From positions 62,001-126,000 of the forward strand of contig JAVBLN010000021.1 of the NCBI GenBank assembly GCA_031553495.1: a DNA stretch of 64,000 bases, read 5' to 3'. Under the pieces are notes generated by a model that saw only the letters and a list, made by a program, of their open reading frames with translations, was not told the origin of the DNA and made no database searches. Positions 23,801-33,008 of the stretch are shown here, in pieces. Made by a program: the position numbers and the translations under genes. Position 1 is the first letter of the stretch; each line of letters opens with the position of its first letter. Source of the DNA: Pinibacter sp031553495 (GTDB taxonomy: Bacteria; Bacteroidota; Bacteroidia; Chitinophagales; Chitinophagaceae).

Positions 23801-24034
23801 GATACCGGCTTTAGTTTTTCATGGCATCATCGTTGCGTCGCAATCACTTCATCTTTTGTATTTCATGGCAACATTGTGTTTAATGAACAAGACCTATAGT
23901 TGATTCAAACAATTTTTTGGGAATGAAATTTTTTTTGAAAACTGTTTGTGTAGCAACCCACCGCTTCCATGAAAAACTACAGATGAACGAAATGCGACGC
24001 AACGATGACGCCATGAAAAACTGATGTTGGTATC
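23801..24034. repeat. Inverted pair of 68-base dispersed repeats between czcB and czcA
   Basis: Arm 1 (23801-23868) starts GATACCGGCTTTAGTTTTTC; arm 2 (23967-24034) is close to its reverse complement (CCATGAAAAACTACAGATGA ... GTTGGTATC). Both contain the core CATCGTTGCGTCGCA. In the leftward mRNA of the efflux operon they can fold into a long stem with about 98 bases in the loop. This fills the 309-base gap between the two genes, and I see nothing else there. Confidence 0.75.
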
Positions 24035-24053
24035 AAAAAAATATTCAAACAGG

Positions 24054-25160
24054 TTATTCTTTTAATGATTCATACAGGAATAATTGTCTTGATAAGATCA
24101 CTTTGTCTCCGGGTTGTATTCCTTTACTTATATAAGCTCTGTTCTCAATTTTCTTCGCGATATCAACAGGTTGAATCCTAATCTTATTGTTGCTTTCCAC
24201 CACTAGCACATAATAGCGGTCATCGTCAAACACCAGTGCATTCGTATTGACACACGGAAGCGTTTCTCCCGCAACCGAACTAATTTCAATAGTGGCAAAC
24301 ATTTCGGGCTTTAAAAGAAATTCAGGATTGCTGATCTTTATTCTTGCATACATCACTTTATTTTCAGGATCAAGCATGTTGTATATTTTGTCGATTTTTC
24401 CTGCAAACACTTTGTCTGGAAATGATAGGGTCGTAACCTTTACGTTATCGCCAATTTTAATTTTAGCGATTTCTGATTCATAGATATTCACCATTACCCA
24501 AACTGTTGAAAGATCAGCGATGGTGAAAAGATTTTGACTATTGTCGGCACGCACCTGCATGTTGTTGGTGAGATTTTTTTCTACCACAAACCCGGAAATT
24601 GGCGAACGCAGTATATAGTTATCCGCCGCTCCGCGATTAATAGCAGTTATAGAAGCTACTCTTTTTTGTTCGGCCAAAGCTTTATCGTAATTGCTTTTTG
24701 CTTCATCATATTCTTTTTGCGAAGCCATTCCGCTTTTATACAGATCTTCTGTGGCGCTTAAATTTCTTTTCGCGTTTTTTATATCTGCACCTGCAGCAAT
24801 CACATCTTTTGTGTAGCCTGCCATTTCCATACTTTTCATGTTAGCCAGCAATTGTCCGGCTTTTACAACATCTCCAAGCTGCACGTGCACATCGTTTGCG
24901 ATGCCGCTTACCAGCGGAAATATTTTTGCCATCTTGTCTTCATCAGGTGTAACTTTTCCTGAAAGTGATAATTGCGAAATGGCGTCCGCGGATTGAATGG
25001 TATCAATAACAAGGCTGTTTATTAATGAATCGGTTACTTTAAATTTTCCGTTGTTTGAATTGTTGTCTACTGTTTCTTTTTTATCAGAGCAAGCCGTCAT
25101 TAGGCATACGCAAATGAAAACTGTCAGTATGTAATTATATTTTTTTCTTAGCTCGTGCAT
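24054..25160 (-). CDS. czcB: CzcB-like RND periplasmic adaptor lipoprotein
   Basis: 368 residues. Lipobox LMTAC at about residue 24 gives a lipoprotein anchor. A lipoyl-like hairpin (LVSGIANDVHVQLGDVVKAG), an alpha-hairpin (about 110-170, KNAKRNLSATEDLYKSGMAS) and beta-barrel strands (LSTVWVMVNIYESEIAKIKI) follow in the order of the HlyD/CusB family. It lacks the long metal-binding His extensions seen in some proteobacterial members. It lies between czcC (12 bases upstream) and czcA. It joins the inner-membrane pump to the outer-membrane channel and may hand over metal. Confidence 0.9.
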   Translation of the reverse strand: MHELRKKYNYILTVFICVCLMTACSDKKETVDNNSNNGKFKVTDSLINSLVIDTIQSADAISQLSLSGKVTPDEDKMAKIFPLVSGIANDVHVQLGDVVKAGQLLANMKSMEMAGYTKDVIAAGADIKNAKRNLSATEDLYKSGMASQKEYDEAKSNYDKALAEQKRVASITAINRGAADNYILRSPISGFVVEKNLTNNMQVRADNSQNLFTIADLSTVWVMVNIYESEIAKIKIGDNVKVTTLSFPDKVFAGKIDKIYNMLDPENKVMYARIKISNPEFLLKPEMFATIEISSVAGETLPCVNTNALVFDDDRYYVLVVESNNKIRIQPVDIAKKIENRAYISKGIQPGDKVILSRQLFLYESLKE

Positions 25161-25172
25161 ATTTTTGGTTTG

Positions 25173-26489
25173 TTATTTATTGAAAAAGGAAGTTGCGGTT
25201 ACATAATTCAGGTTCTCCAATGTTGATCGCCTGCTCAGTAAAAGATTATTCATTTGCAGCGTGTTGGTTTTATACGATTCATAAAAGTCTAGAAACTCAA
25301 GAAGGCTTATGTTTCTTTTTTCGTAGTTTTTATAGACTTCCACAATGAGTTGATTGAAATCGGCTTGAAATTGCGGATCAAATGAGTTGAATAATTTTTC
25401 CAGTCTTATCGCTTGTTCATATCCGTTAGCAATTTCATTTTGTATTTGATCTTGTTGATTTAATAGTTCTGTTTTGGTGGTTTCTACTGCGATTTTCGCT
25501 TGTTTAATATTGCCCTGGTTCCTGTTAAGAAAGGGTAGTGGAAATGAAATGCCCAAGCCATTATAGTTATTTTGGTAATTTCCCTGTTTGTCGTAAGTAA
25601 GAAAAACGGTAATGTCGGGAACAGCCATTGCCTTTTGAAGTTTTAAATTAAGATTGCTATAATCAATAGAAGATTGCGCAATTTTTAAATCGTTTCTGTT
25701 TGCATAGGCAGAATCAATTAAAGTAGAATACAGGGTTTTGGAAATTTCGTCTTTGGAAGGCAATGCGGTGTCGTCAATGGTTTTTATATACGTGGCGGGG
25801 TCCAGGCGTGTTAATAGTTTTAATTCGCTTTGTACGTCTTCCGTTTCATCTTTTAAGGAATTCAATTCCGTTTGAAGTGAATACAATTGCGATTTTAACC
25901 TGAGCACTTCTTTTTTAGCGATATTCCCTTTAGCGAATTGTTGTTCAAAAACAACAAGTGTTTTTTGCAGCGAATTGATTTCATCTGCATATACTTTCTC
26001 GGATTGCTGCTGGTAATAGATGGTATAAAAATCATTTCGCAGCGTGTAACGCAATGTTCGCAACAGATCAAAATACTGGTAGCCTACCTGCTGTACACTT
26101 ATGTTTGCCAATTGAATATTTTTATTGCGTTTCCCGGCTGTTCGAAACAGTTGTGAAAGGGATGCATTAAGCTGATTGGTGCCTTCTCCATAACCTTTCC
26201 CAAAATCAAGAACTTTATGGTTAGCGGGATTATATAGAATAGTTTCAAAGCTTATTTCCGGATTATCGAAAAGTTTTGCAGTTATTACTTCCGCTTTTGC
26301 CGCGTCAATGTTATAACGCTGCGTGATAAGGCTGAGATTGTTTTTTAGGAATAGTTCTTCCGCTTGTTTAATTGTAAGCGTAATGGTATCTCTTGTGGCC
26401 GGGGCGGTATTTGATAAACTTTCCTGGGCCGGGGCGGATGCTGATAAAAGACTAATTATTAATATGCTGAAAAATAGCCTGGTACTCAT
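25173..26489 (-). CDS. czcC: CzcC-like TolC-family outer-membrane efflux protein
   Basis: 438 residues from the ATG at 26487-26489 (MSTRLFFSILIISLLSASAP, signal peptide); a TTG 21 bases upstream is less likely. Two OEP repeats are visible: ITLTIKQAEELFLKNNLSLI near the start and TLRYTLRNDFYTIYYQQQ, then SLIDSAYANRNDLKIAQSSI and NRNQGNIKQAKIAVETTK in the second half. This forms the trimeric channel of the efflux complex. It is first of the three structural genes. An upstream spacer of 152 bases carries tandem CTGCC repeats (26570-26625) and separates it from the sensor kinase gene. Confidence 0.9.
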   Translation of the reverse strand: MSTRLFFSILIISLLSASAPAQESLSNTAPATRDTITLTIKQAEELFLKNNLSLITQRYNIDAAKAEVITAKLFDNPEISFETILYNPANHKVLDFGKGYGEGTNQLNASLSQLFRTAGKRNKNIQLANISVQQVGYQYFDLLRTLRYTLRNDFYTIYYQQQSEKVYADEINSLQKTLVVFEQQFAKGNIAKKEVLRLKSQLYSLQTELNSLKDETEDVQSELKLLTRLDPATYIKTIDDTALPSKDEISKTLYSTLIDSAYANRNDLKIAQSSIDYSNLNLKLQKAMAVPDITVFLTYDKQGNYQNNYNGLGISFPLPFLNRNQGNIKQAKIAVETTKTELLNQQDQIQNEIANGYEQAIRLEKLFNSFDPQFQADFNQLIVEVYKNYEKRNISLLEFLDFYESYKTNTLQMNNLLLSRRSTLENLNYVTATSFFNK

Positions 26490-26641
26490 AGTTTGAAAAA
26501 TGTGGTACAAAACTATTCTCGCGAAATTGGAAGGAGATTAGAGCGAGATTAAAAAGAGATTAGAAGTCGGTTGGCAGTGGGCAGTAGGCAGTACACAGTA
26601 GGCAGTGTAGGAGTACTGGCAATACATCTGATATCTTACTT

Positions 26642-28003
26642 CTATTCATGCGGAAACTTTATTGTTACAGTTGTTCCTTTATTAACGATCGATTCAATTA
26701 GGACGTCTCCTTTAAAAAGCTTAATGATTTTGTGAACTATATACAGGCCAATTCCGTTTCCGGGAAATGCAGTTGAGTTATCAGCACGGTAAAATGATGT
26801 GAAAATTTTAGTTAACGATTCTTCCGGAATGCCAATGCCGTGATCTGATATTTTAAGCTGAATAAGGTTCTCATCAGCATAAAGATCGCAGGCGACCGGT
26901 TCGTTGCTACTAAATTTGAACGCGTTACTGATCACATTATTCAGAGCAATATTGAGTAATGAAGCGTTTGCCTGAATGGTCGTCAACGATTGATCTTCGG
27001 GGAGGTTTGATATGGTTACAATAAAACTATTCTCGCCAATTTTTTTATTCCATTCTTCCTGTAATTGCCACACGAGTTCATCAATATTTACCGGTGTTAA
27101 TGATGGTTTGGTGTATTCCATATCTACTTGTGCAAGCTCCATTAAGCTGGAAACTGTATTTTTTAGTTCTTCACCGGAAACCAAAACGGAGTGCAATACT
27201 TTTTTATACTCTTCTTCGTTTCTTGCTTTTTGCAGGGCCACTTCCACTTCTCCGATAATTGACGTAATCGGAGTTCGTAATTCATGAGATGCATTGGCTA
27301 CATATGTTTTTTGCAACTCAAACGCATTTTCAAGATTTTCCAATAAGTCGTTAAAGCTTTTTGCAAGTTGTGTTATTTCATCTTTGCCTTTTCCTTCATT
27401 TACCCGCAAGTGCAGGTTGTTGGCACGTATTTGTTTCATCTGCCTGATCACTTTATTTATGGGGCTTAGCGCTCTGTCTGCAAACCAACGGCCGGCTAAG
27501 AATAACCCGGCGGTTACTAATAAAAACACCATTGCCATTACCCGTATCATCTCGTTTCTTTGCTTTAGAAAATCTTCATTAATGCTTGAAACAAGTATTA
27601 CAAAGTCGCCCTGGTTATCGAGATAATATATTCCTACAATTTGCCGTTGGCCCATTGCAAACTGCATATATTTTTCCTTTCTTATGCGTGCAAGAATCTC
27701 GTTGTTCCAGTATTTTTTAGTTTCCTTTACAAAAACAGGACTATTATCGTTATTGTATAATTGAATAGATTCATCAGGAAGTTTATCGAGGAATTTTTGT
27801 TTTACATGCAGTAGTGAATCCTCGGTAATTTCATCTGCTTCCAGGTAAAGCTGCGCTACCACGTTAGCACGGTCCTTCAGCTTTTCATAAAACTCGTTGT
27901 GTGCAAATGAATAGAACATTAAGTATATGACAACCAAAACACTTAGTATGATTGCTGCGCTTATTAATGTGAATGTTAAGGATAACCTGTTTTTTATTTT
28001 CAT
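26642..28003 (-). CDS. Sensor histidine kinase of the heavy-metal system
   Basis: 453 residues. Helix 1 (about 10-32), a periplasmic sensor region of about 120 residues, helix 2 (about 150-168), HAMP (SPINKVIRQMKQIRANNLHL), HisKA with the phosphorylated His in NASHELRTPITSIIGEV (about 245), and HATPase_c with the N box NVISNAFKFS, G1 ISDHGIGIPEE and G2 PGNGIGLYIVHKI. This is the CusS/CzcS/QseC-like architecture of OmpR-partner kinases. It is encoded 24 bases downstream of its response regulator and upstream of the efflux genes, so it most likely senses periplasmic metal. No clear metal-binding motif is visible in the sensor region. Confidence 0.92.
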   Translation of the reverse strand: MKIKNRLSLTFTLISAAIILSVLVVIYLMFYSFAHNEFYEKLKDRANVVAQLYLEADEITEDSLLHVKQKFLDKLPDESIQLYNNDNSPVFVKETKKYWNNEILARIRKEKYMQFAMGQRQIVGIYYLDNQGDFVILVSSINEDFLKQRNEMIRVMAMVFLLVTAGLFLAGRWFADRALSPINKVIRQMKQIRANNLHLRVNEGKGKDEITQLAKSFNDLLENLENAFELQKTYVANASHELRTPITSIIGEVEVALQKARNEEEYKKVLHSVLVSGEELKNTVSSLMELAQVDMEYTKPSLTPVNIDELVWQLQEEWNKKIGENSFIVTISNLPEDQSLTTIQANASLLNIALNNVISNAFKFSSNEPVACDLYADENLIQLKISDHGIGIPEESLTKIFTSFYRADNSTAFPGNGIGLYIVHKIIKLFKGDVLIESIVNKGTTVTIKFPHE

Positions 28004-28027
28004 GAATTCAATAGCTTGTAGTACAAA

Positions 28028-28705
28028 TCAGTCTTTCAAAATATAGCCCATTCCTATCACGGTTTGAATTAATTTTTTATCAAAACCTTTGTCAATTTTG
28101 TTGCGTAAATAATTTATGTACACATCTATCACATTGGTATTGGTATCGAAGTTGATACCCCAAACTTTTTCTCCAATATATTCCCTGTTAAGCAATTTAT
28201 TTGGATTGCGTAAAAACAGCTCCAATAGCGCATACTCTTTTGCCGTTAGTGTTATTTTTTTTCCTGCACGTTCAGCGGTTTTGCTCCACAGGTCAATAGT
28301 AATATCATGAAACTCAAGATACCTGTTTTCATTTTGCGAAAAATTATTTCTTCTGCTCAACGCTTCAATGCGGGCCAGTAACTCTTTAAAATGAAAAGGC
28401 TTAACAAGGTAGTCGTCCGCGCCGGCGCCCAGCCCATCCACTTTATCGTCAATAGTGCCCAGCGCTGAAAGCATTAGTATCGGCACCTTTTTATTTTCGT
28501 GACGTATTAGCCTGCATACTTCAATGCCTCCAATATAAGGCAACATAATATCAAGAATTACGAGATCATAATTCCCGTTAATCGCCATTTTTTGTCCTTC
28601 CAAACCATCGCTTGCTACATCCACCTGAAACCCGTGTTCTTCAAGTCCTTTTTTTATAAAATCGGCAACTTTAATTTCGTCTTCTATTAAACAGATCTTA
28701 AACAT
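28028..28705 (-). CDS. OmpR-family response regulator
   Basis: 225 residues. The receiver domain (1-115) has the acidic pair in IEDE, phospho-acceptor Asp52 (LVILDIMLPYIGG), a conserved Ser/Thr (LMLSALG) and Lys (DYLVKPFHF). The winged-helix DNA-binding domain is at about 130-225, with LTAKEYALLELFLRNPNKLL and NVIDVYINYLRNKIDKGF. It is first in the leftward metal-efflux string, and the order regulator-kinase-czcC-czcB-czcA suggests it controls its own operon. The upstream spacer is full of dispersed repeats. Confidence 0.95.
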   Translation of the reverse strand: MFKICLIEDEIKVADFIKKGLEEHGFQVDVASDGLEGQKMAINGNYDLVILDIMLPYIGGIEVCRLIRHENKKVPILMLSALGTIDDKVDGLGAGADDYLVKPFHFKELLARIEALSRRNNFSQNENRYLEFHDITIDLWSKTAERAGKKITLTAKEYALLELFLRNPNKLLNREYIGEKVWGINFDTNTNVIDVYINYLRNKIDKGFDKKLIQTVIGMGYILKD

Positions 28706-29436
28706 ACTTTCCGGAAATTAGGATTTGAAATTAGAAATAATATTTGAAAGAAGAGTTGTAGAAGAGAGGTCAGATGTTAGAAATCAGATGTCAGAAATCA
28801 GTAGGCAGTAGAGAAGCTGTATTAAACAGGAATGGTTGGCAGTTGCCGTTGTTGCATGTGTGTGTAGCTATCGTGCGAATGCACACCAACAACCAATGAA
28901 GAAGCAATTTGCCGGTAAGGCACAAGCTTGGCTATTCACTTGGCTCAGTTACCGCGGTTGCGCCAGGTGCGTGATAATCAACTAAAAAACTGTCTACTTT
29001 TTTAAGGACGTGACAAAACTCATTACTCAAAACTCATTACTCATCACTTTTTGTAACCGTCGGTAGTGCTACTATTAAGCATCGTTGTGTCACTCACTTG
29101 TACGGTAGTAATGCTATTGGGCAATTTGAATCAGCGGTTTTTTATTTTCTCGCGGCGATCGCAGCGAGAAATTTCTTAGTTGTTATACTATACGCAGTAT
29201 AAATTTTTGCATGAATGCTTCAATATGCTGAAGAGAATTACAACCGTACAAGTGAGTGACACAACGATGCTTAATAGTAGCCGTGCAGTTGATGCCCAAA
29301 TACCATTGCCTATTTTTATGCTGAGTAAAGTATAGCGAAGGCTCTGTCTTCAGTTTGTCTGATTTCCGGCCTCGGATAACTCCAATTCTCATTTCCTTAT
29401 TCAAGCTTAACGATCTATCTTCACTTAACCAAAATA
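28706..29436. repeat. Gene-free spacer with several dispersed repeats
   Basis: This 731-base stretch holds TCAGATGTCAGAAATCAG/GGCAGTAGAGAA low-complexity DNA (28755-28850), an inverted piece of the long repeat (28868-28898), and two oppositely oriented copies of the GTTGTGTCACTCACTTGTAC element (29060-29119 and 29237-29290). Copies 29060-29119 and 29237-29290 could pair. A minus-strand ORF at 29183-29452 crosses the second copy and shows no protein-like pattern. No gene is supported. Confidence 0.6.
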
Positions 29437-31131
29437 ATGCAGAATATGTCAATGGATAATTATACTATAGCCGACCAATTTTCTTTGCTTGCAAAGCTTA
29501 TGGACATACACGGTGAAAATAGTTTCAAAGCAAAGTCATATGGTGGAGCGGCGTTTAATATTGAAAGAATAACGACGCCACTTAGCGATATGACGCCGGA
29601 AAAACTTTTTTCATTAAAAGGAATCGGCGAATCGACCGGCAAAAAAATTATTGAAATACTGCAAACCGGTAAGTTGCAGGCGCTGGAAGATATGATAGCG
29701 AAAACACCGGCAGGTGTGATTGAGTTAATGAATATAAAAGGATTGGGGCCAAAAAAAATCGCAACTATCTGGAAGGAAATGAATATTGAATCGGTGGGCG
29801 AACTGCTGTATGCATGCAATGAAAACCGCCTGCTGTTATATAAAGGCTTTGGCGAAAAAACGCAGAAAAGTGTACAGGAAAACATTGAGTTTTACATGCG
29901 CAACAAAGGGAATTATTTATATGCCGAGATTGAAAATTATGCACAACAGTTAATTGCTTCGCTTACAAACGCGTTTCATGATGATGCGGTTGAACTAACC
30001 GGAGATTTTAGAAGACAGCAAACAATTATAAGCAAACTGGAATTTGTTACTACAAAAAATGTAGTGGCATTGAAGGCGTTTTTTGTTCAACAGAATTTTA
30101 TGGTTGTGCTGGAGGAAACTGATGTGATTTCTTTCAAAGGATCTGAAAATATTTTGCTTGTTTTTTATACGGCAACCCAAGGAAACTTTTATCACAGGTT
30201 GTTGCAAACAAGTGCCGATCCTGTGTTTTACGAGGCTTTACAAAAAGAAAAAGGCTGGCCGGGAATAGAAACGCCAGGTGCTGAAAATGAAATTTTTTCT
30301 TCGCTTGGGTTAAATTTTATACCTGCTTATTTAAGAGATTCCGGTTCTGTTGTGGCAAAAGCAAAGCAACGCGATTTCAGCGATATTATTCAGGTGTCTG
30401 ATATAAAAGGTATAATTCATAACCACAGCAATTGGAGCGATGGCGTGAACACAATTGAAGAAATGGCCAAGGCTTGTAAAGACGCGGGTTTCGAATATCT
30501 TGTAATAAGCGATCACAGCAAAACTGCCGCGTATGCTAAGGGCTTGCAGGAAGATCGTATTCGTGAACAGCATTTATATATTGATGAACTAAATGCGAAA
30601 TTGCATCCTTTCAAAATATTTAAAAGTATAGAAAGCGATATACTGAACGACGGATCACTTGACTATACCGATGAAGTACTTTCAACATTCGATCTTGTAA
30701 TAGCATCTGTTCATTCCAATTTAGGTATGCCGCAGGAAAAGGCTATGACGCGTCTTTTGAATGCTATTCAAAATCCTTATACTACAATTCTTGGTCACAT
30801 GACGGGCCGGCTTTTATTGAGTAGAAAAGGTTATCCGGTTGATCATGAAGCAATAATAAAAGCATGTGTGGAAAATAATGTTGTAATAGAATTAAATGCG
30901 CATCCTCGGCGGTTGGATATTGACTGGAGTTGGATAGAATATGCGGTTTCGCAAGGTGCCATTGTTTCAATTGATCCCGATGCTCACTATATTTCCGGCT
31001 TTCAGGATGTGAAGTATGGTGTGCTGGCAGCGCAAAAAGGCGGGCTGACCAGGAATAAAAACCTTAGTAGCTACAGCCTGCAGGAGTTTGAAAAATTTCT
31101 CAAAGACCGTAAAGCGTTAAAGAAAATTTAG
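29437..31131 (+). CDS. polX: PolX-like DNA polymerase/PHP exonuclease with degenerate polymerase centre
   Basis: 564 residues; starts at 29437, 29446 or 29452 are all possible. The N-terminal 8-kDa/HhH part (1-160) has LKGIGESTGKKIIEIL and IKGLGPKKIATIWKEM. The palm part should carry GSxRRxxxxxxDxD; here it reads LTGDFRRQQTIISKLEFVTT, without the catalytic Asp pair, so nucleotide transfer is probably lost. The C-terminal PHP domain (about 325-564) keeps metal ligands: HNHSNWSDG, LVISDHSK, SIESDIL, ASVHSN, LGHMTGR, ELNAHP and DPDAH. PHP exonucleases of PolX act in base-excision repair and 3' end resection. The protein is thus probably a nuclease with structural helix-hairpin-helix DNA binding. 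tRNA-Leu follows by 88 bases. Confidence 0.88.
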   Translation: MQNMSMDNYTIADQFSLLAKLMDIHGENSFKAKSYGGAAFNIERITTPLSDMTPEKLFSLKGIGESTGKKIIEILQTGKLQALEDMIAKTPAGVIELMNIKGLGPKKIATIWKEMNIESVGELLYACNENRLLLYKGFGEKTQKSVQENIEFYMRNKGNYLYAEIENYAQQLIASLTNAFHDDAVELTGDFRRQQTIISKLEFVTTKNVVALKAFFVQQNFMVVLEETDVISFKGSENILLVFYTATQGNFYHRLLQTSADPVFYEALQKEKGWPGIETPGAENEIFSSLGLNFIPAYLRDSGSVVAKAKQRDFSDIIQVSDIKGIIHNHSNWSDGVNTIEEMAKACKDAGFEYLVISDHSKTAAYAKGLQEDRIREQHLYIDELNAKLHPFKIFKSIESDILNDGSLDYTDEVLSTFDLVIASVHSNLGMPQEKAMTRLLNAIQNPYTTILGHMTGRLLLSRKGYPVDHEAIIKACVENNVVIELNAHPRRLDIDWSWIEYAVSQGAIVSIDPDAHYISGFQDVKYGVLAAQKGGLTRNKNLSSYSLQEFEKFLKDRKALKKI

Positions 31132-31219
31132 TATAGATTCATCGCTTGATGTGTACTGATAATTTTTTGAAAAAAATTTATATTCCTATCGGGAATAGGG
31201 CCTATATTTGCACTCCCTT

Positions 31220-31303
31220 GCGGCGGTGGCGAAACTGGTAGACGCACTACTTTGAGGTGGTAGCGCCTTAACGGGCGTGGGAGTTCGAATCTCCTCTGCC
31301 GCA
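31220..31303 (+). tRNA. tRNA-Leu, anticodon GAG
   Basis: 84 bases. Acceptor GCGGCGG (31220-31226) pairs with CTGCCGC (31296-31302), discriminator A, CCA not encoded. The anticodon stem CTACT/GGTAG closes the loop TTGAGGT, giving anticodon GAG. The variable arm GCGCCTTAACGGGCGT is long, as in class II tRNAs, and the T arm is GGGAGTTCGAATCTCC. Upstream TATATTTG at 31203-31210 resembles the -7 box. Confidence 0.95.
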
Positions 31304-31311
31304 CTAAAATT

Positions 31312-31347
31312 AAAGTCTCAAATGTTTATATCATTTGAGACTTTTTT
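31312..31347 (+). terminator. Terminator after tRNA-Leu
   Basis: AAAGTCTCAAATG (31312-31324), loop TTTATAT, CATTTGAGACTTT (31332-31344) plus Ts. A perfect 13-bp stem. Because both flanks are T/A-rich it may also serve the converging Fic gene, which ends at 31364. Confidence 0.88.
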
Positions 31348-31363
31348 AGTTTGTACGGATGCA

Positions 31364-32149
31364 TTAAGAACGCATTGTTAATGATTGAGGAAGCATTAAT
31401 AAAAAGGGCAACGCTTTACTGTAATCCAATGATTGAAATTCTAAACCCAATGCCCGTAAATTGTTGTAATAAGTTTGATGTTGTTGATAATAATATTTTT
31501 CACTTTGGATGAACCGTGCTCTGGTACCAAGTTTTTGTGTTAAAAACCACTTTTCCAAAAGTCTTGCTGTGCGCCCATTTCCATCATTGAATGGGTGAAT
31601 TTTTACAAATAGCAGATGTATCATAGCCGCAAAGAAGAATACATCTTCTATACTCATTTTTTCGTTAAGTAATACATCAATGTCATTATAAAATCTTTCC
31701 ATTAGCTTTTCCACATGGTGCGGGGCTGCTGCTACATATTCAAAGCTACCTTCCGGAGTGATTATATACATGTTTTGTGCGCGGTGCATTCCTTGCTGTT
31801 GCTTGGTTAAAAGATGCTTTGTTAAAATCGTGTGCGCTTTTAAAATGTTTTTTTTTCCTAGCTCATGTTCTTGTGTAAAGATGTATGCATTGTATAAGTC
31901 ATCAATCTTTTTTGTGTAATCGGGTTGAAAGGCTATGCCAAATCGTTTGTGTTTTATATAACTATCCAATTCAATATCTTCTCCTTCAATTTTACTTGAA
32001 TACACGGTTGATACTGAAGTATAAAAGCTAAATGTAGTAGTTGATAATTCTCCATCTTTTAATTCATCAAATAAAACTTGCAATTGCGGCGTTACATGAT
32101 TGCGATATTGCTGTAATAGATCGACAGGTATTATGCTAAGTTTCTGCAT
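31364..32149 (-). CDS. Fic-family AMP-transferase-like protein
   Basis: 261 residues from the ATG at 32147-32149. The active-site helix HPFNDGNGRTARLLEKWFL (about residue 190) matches the HxFxDGNGRxxR Fic motif with catalytic His. An N-terminal inhibitory motif S-x-x-x-E-G is present in YSSKIEGEDI (about residue 52), so it is a class II, self-inhibited Fic protein. These move AMP (or another nucleotide part) onto a hydroxyl of a target protein. There is no antitoxin partner next to it; the target is unknown. It is monocistronic and converges on tRNA-Leu. Confidence 0.9.
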   Translation of the reverse strand: MQKLSIIPVDLLQQYRNHVTPQLQVLFDELKDGELSTTTFSFYTSVSTVYSSKIEGEDIELDSYIKHKRFGIAFQPDYTKKIDDLYNAYIFTQEHELGKKNILKAHTILTKHLLTKQQQGMHRAQNMYIITPEGSFEYVAAAPHHVEKLMERFYNDIDVLLNEKMSIEDVFFFAAMIHLLFVKIHPFNDGNGRTARLLEKWFLTQKLGTRARFIQSEKYYYQQHQTYYNNLRALGLEFQSLDYSKALPFLLMLPQSLTMRS

Positions 32150-32417
32150 TCTTAAAGTTTGATTTTTACCAGTGGTAATATTTATTTCACGGATTCTCCT
32201 TATCCTTTAGGCGGATAAAATTATTGAAAAGATAATAATTGTTAATAGAGGTCACAAATAGTTGGGAATATTTTTGGATGCCGGCAGCAGCTTTTACCAG
32301 TTGAAAGTACTTAATGAAAGGAGAATTGAGAATGTTGTATGCACTGTTAAGGAGGCAGATGCTCTCTTTATGCTCTCTGACTTCTGAATCCTGAATTTCA
32401 TTTTGAATTTAACATTT

Positions 32418-32490
32418 TATTTCCACTGTATTTTATTTCCAATGGAAAATAATTGTATTTTTGCATTGTTTATTTCCACTGGAAAATATT
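32418..32490. promoter_or_regulatory. Promoter with three palindromic operator-like sites before the MarR gene
   Basis: Two good palindromes, ATTTCCAATGGAAAAT (32435-32450) and TATTTCCACTGGAAAATATT (32471-32490), and a half-site-type copy, ATTTCCACTGTATTTTA, near 32419-32435. A -7-like box TATTTTTG (32456-32463) lies between the two good sites. The layout fits autorepression by the MarR protein. The rest of 32150-32417 shows nothing recognisable. Confidence 0.6.
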
Positions 32491-32512
32491 TATTTAAGAA
32501 AACAAATTGAGT

Positions 32513-32878
32513 ATGGAAGTGCATAAATTATGTTCGGTGAGAGATATTTACCGTGCAATTGGAGAATTTGAACAACAGTTTTTCGATCAGTTTCAACTAA
32601 GTTTTAATGAAGCAATGGCTTTATGTATGTTACTGGAAGGTAATCTTTCATCGGGCGAACTAGCGGAAAGATTGGGGCTGTCCAATTCCAATGCTTCAAA
32701 AGTGATCAGATCGGTTGAGCAAAAAGGTTTTATAAAAAGAATACTTGGCGATATCGACAGGCGCCAAATGTATTTTGGTTTAACAGCAAAAGGTAAAAAA
32801 CGTATTGAAGCTATAAAAACTGCGGAAATACGATTTCCTTCATTGCTGAATGATCTTATCGCGGAATTCAATAACTAG
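32513..32878 (+). CDS. MarR-family transcriptional regulator
   Basis: 121 residues from the ATG at 32513; a TTG at 32507 is possible but less likely. A winged helix with HTH LSSGELAERLGLSNSNASKV, wing IRSVEQKGFIKRILGDIDRRQMYFGLTAKG, and flanking dimer helices are the MarR pattern. Palindromic sites overlap its promoter, so autoregulation is probable. The next gene on the strand is the CoA-disulfide reductase-rhodanese at 33119, 240 bases on, which may be its target. In other bacteria MarR-type regulators of such enzymes sense thiols or persulfide; this one has one cysteine (CSVRD, near residue 7) and another in the dimer helix (ALCML). Confidence 0.88.
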   Translation: MEVHKLCSVRDIYRAIGEFEQQFFDQFQLSFNEAMALCMLLEGNLSSGELAERLGLSNSNASKVIRSVEQKGFIKRILGDIDRRQMYFGLTAKGKKRIEAIKTAEIRFPSLLNDLIAEFNN

Positions 32879-32964
32879 AATGTCACTCATAATCATTAGT
32901 GAAATTAACGAGGTCAATGAATAAGAAGTGTGTCTGCATAATGCACAATAGCGAACAAACCGTT

Positions 32965-33008
32965 GAAGAGTGCGACGCAACAAAAGCTTAATAGTAGCAA
33001 TGCAGTTT
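32965..33008. repeat. Dispersed repeat, inverted short copy
   Basis: GAAGAGTGCGACGCAACAAA, then AGCTTAATAGTAGCAATGC; similar copies are at 39068-39108 and 53680-53728. It lies between the MarR gene and the CoA-disulfide reductase gene. Confidence 0.6.

Noticed and set aside
25173..26489. TolC-family gene as the outer-membrane channel of the PCAT-HlyD system
   Set aside because: It is in the metal operon on the other strand with czcB 12 bases away; sharing cannot be excluded but is not shown.
29060..29290. CRISPR array from recurrent 35-base units
   Set aside because: Copies are far apart, in both orientations, and dispersed over 50 kb without regular spacers or cas genes.
29183..29452. 89-codon minus-strand ORF upstream of polX
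   Set aside because: It runs through the dispersed repeat and has no recognisable pattern.
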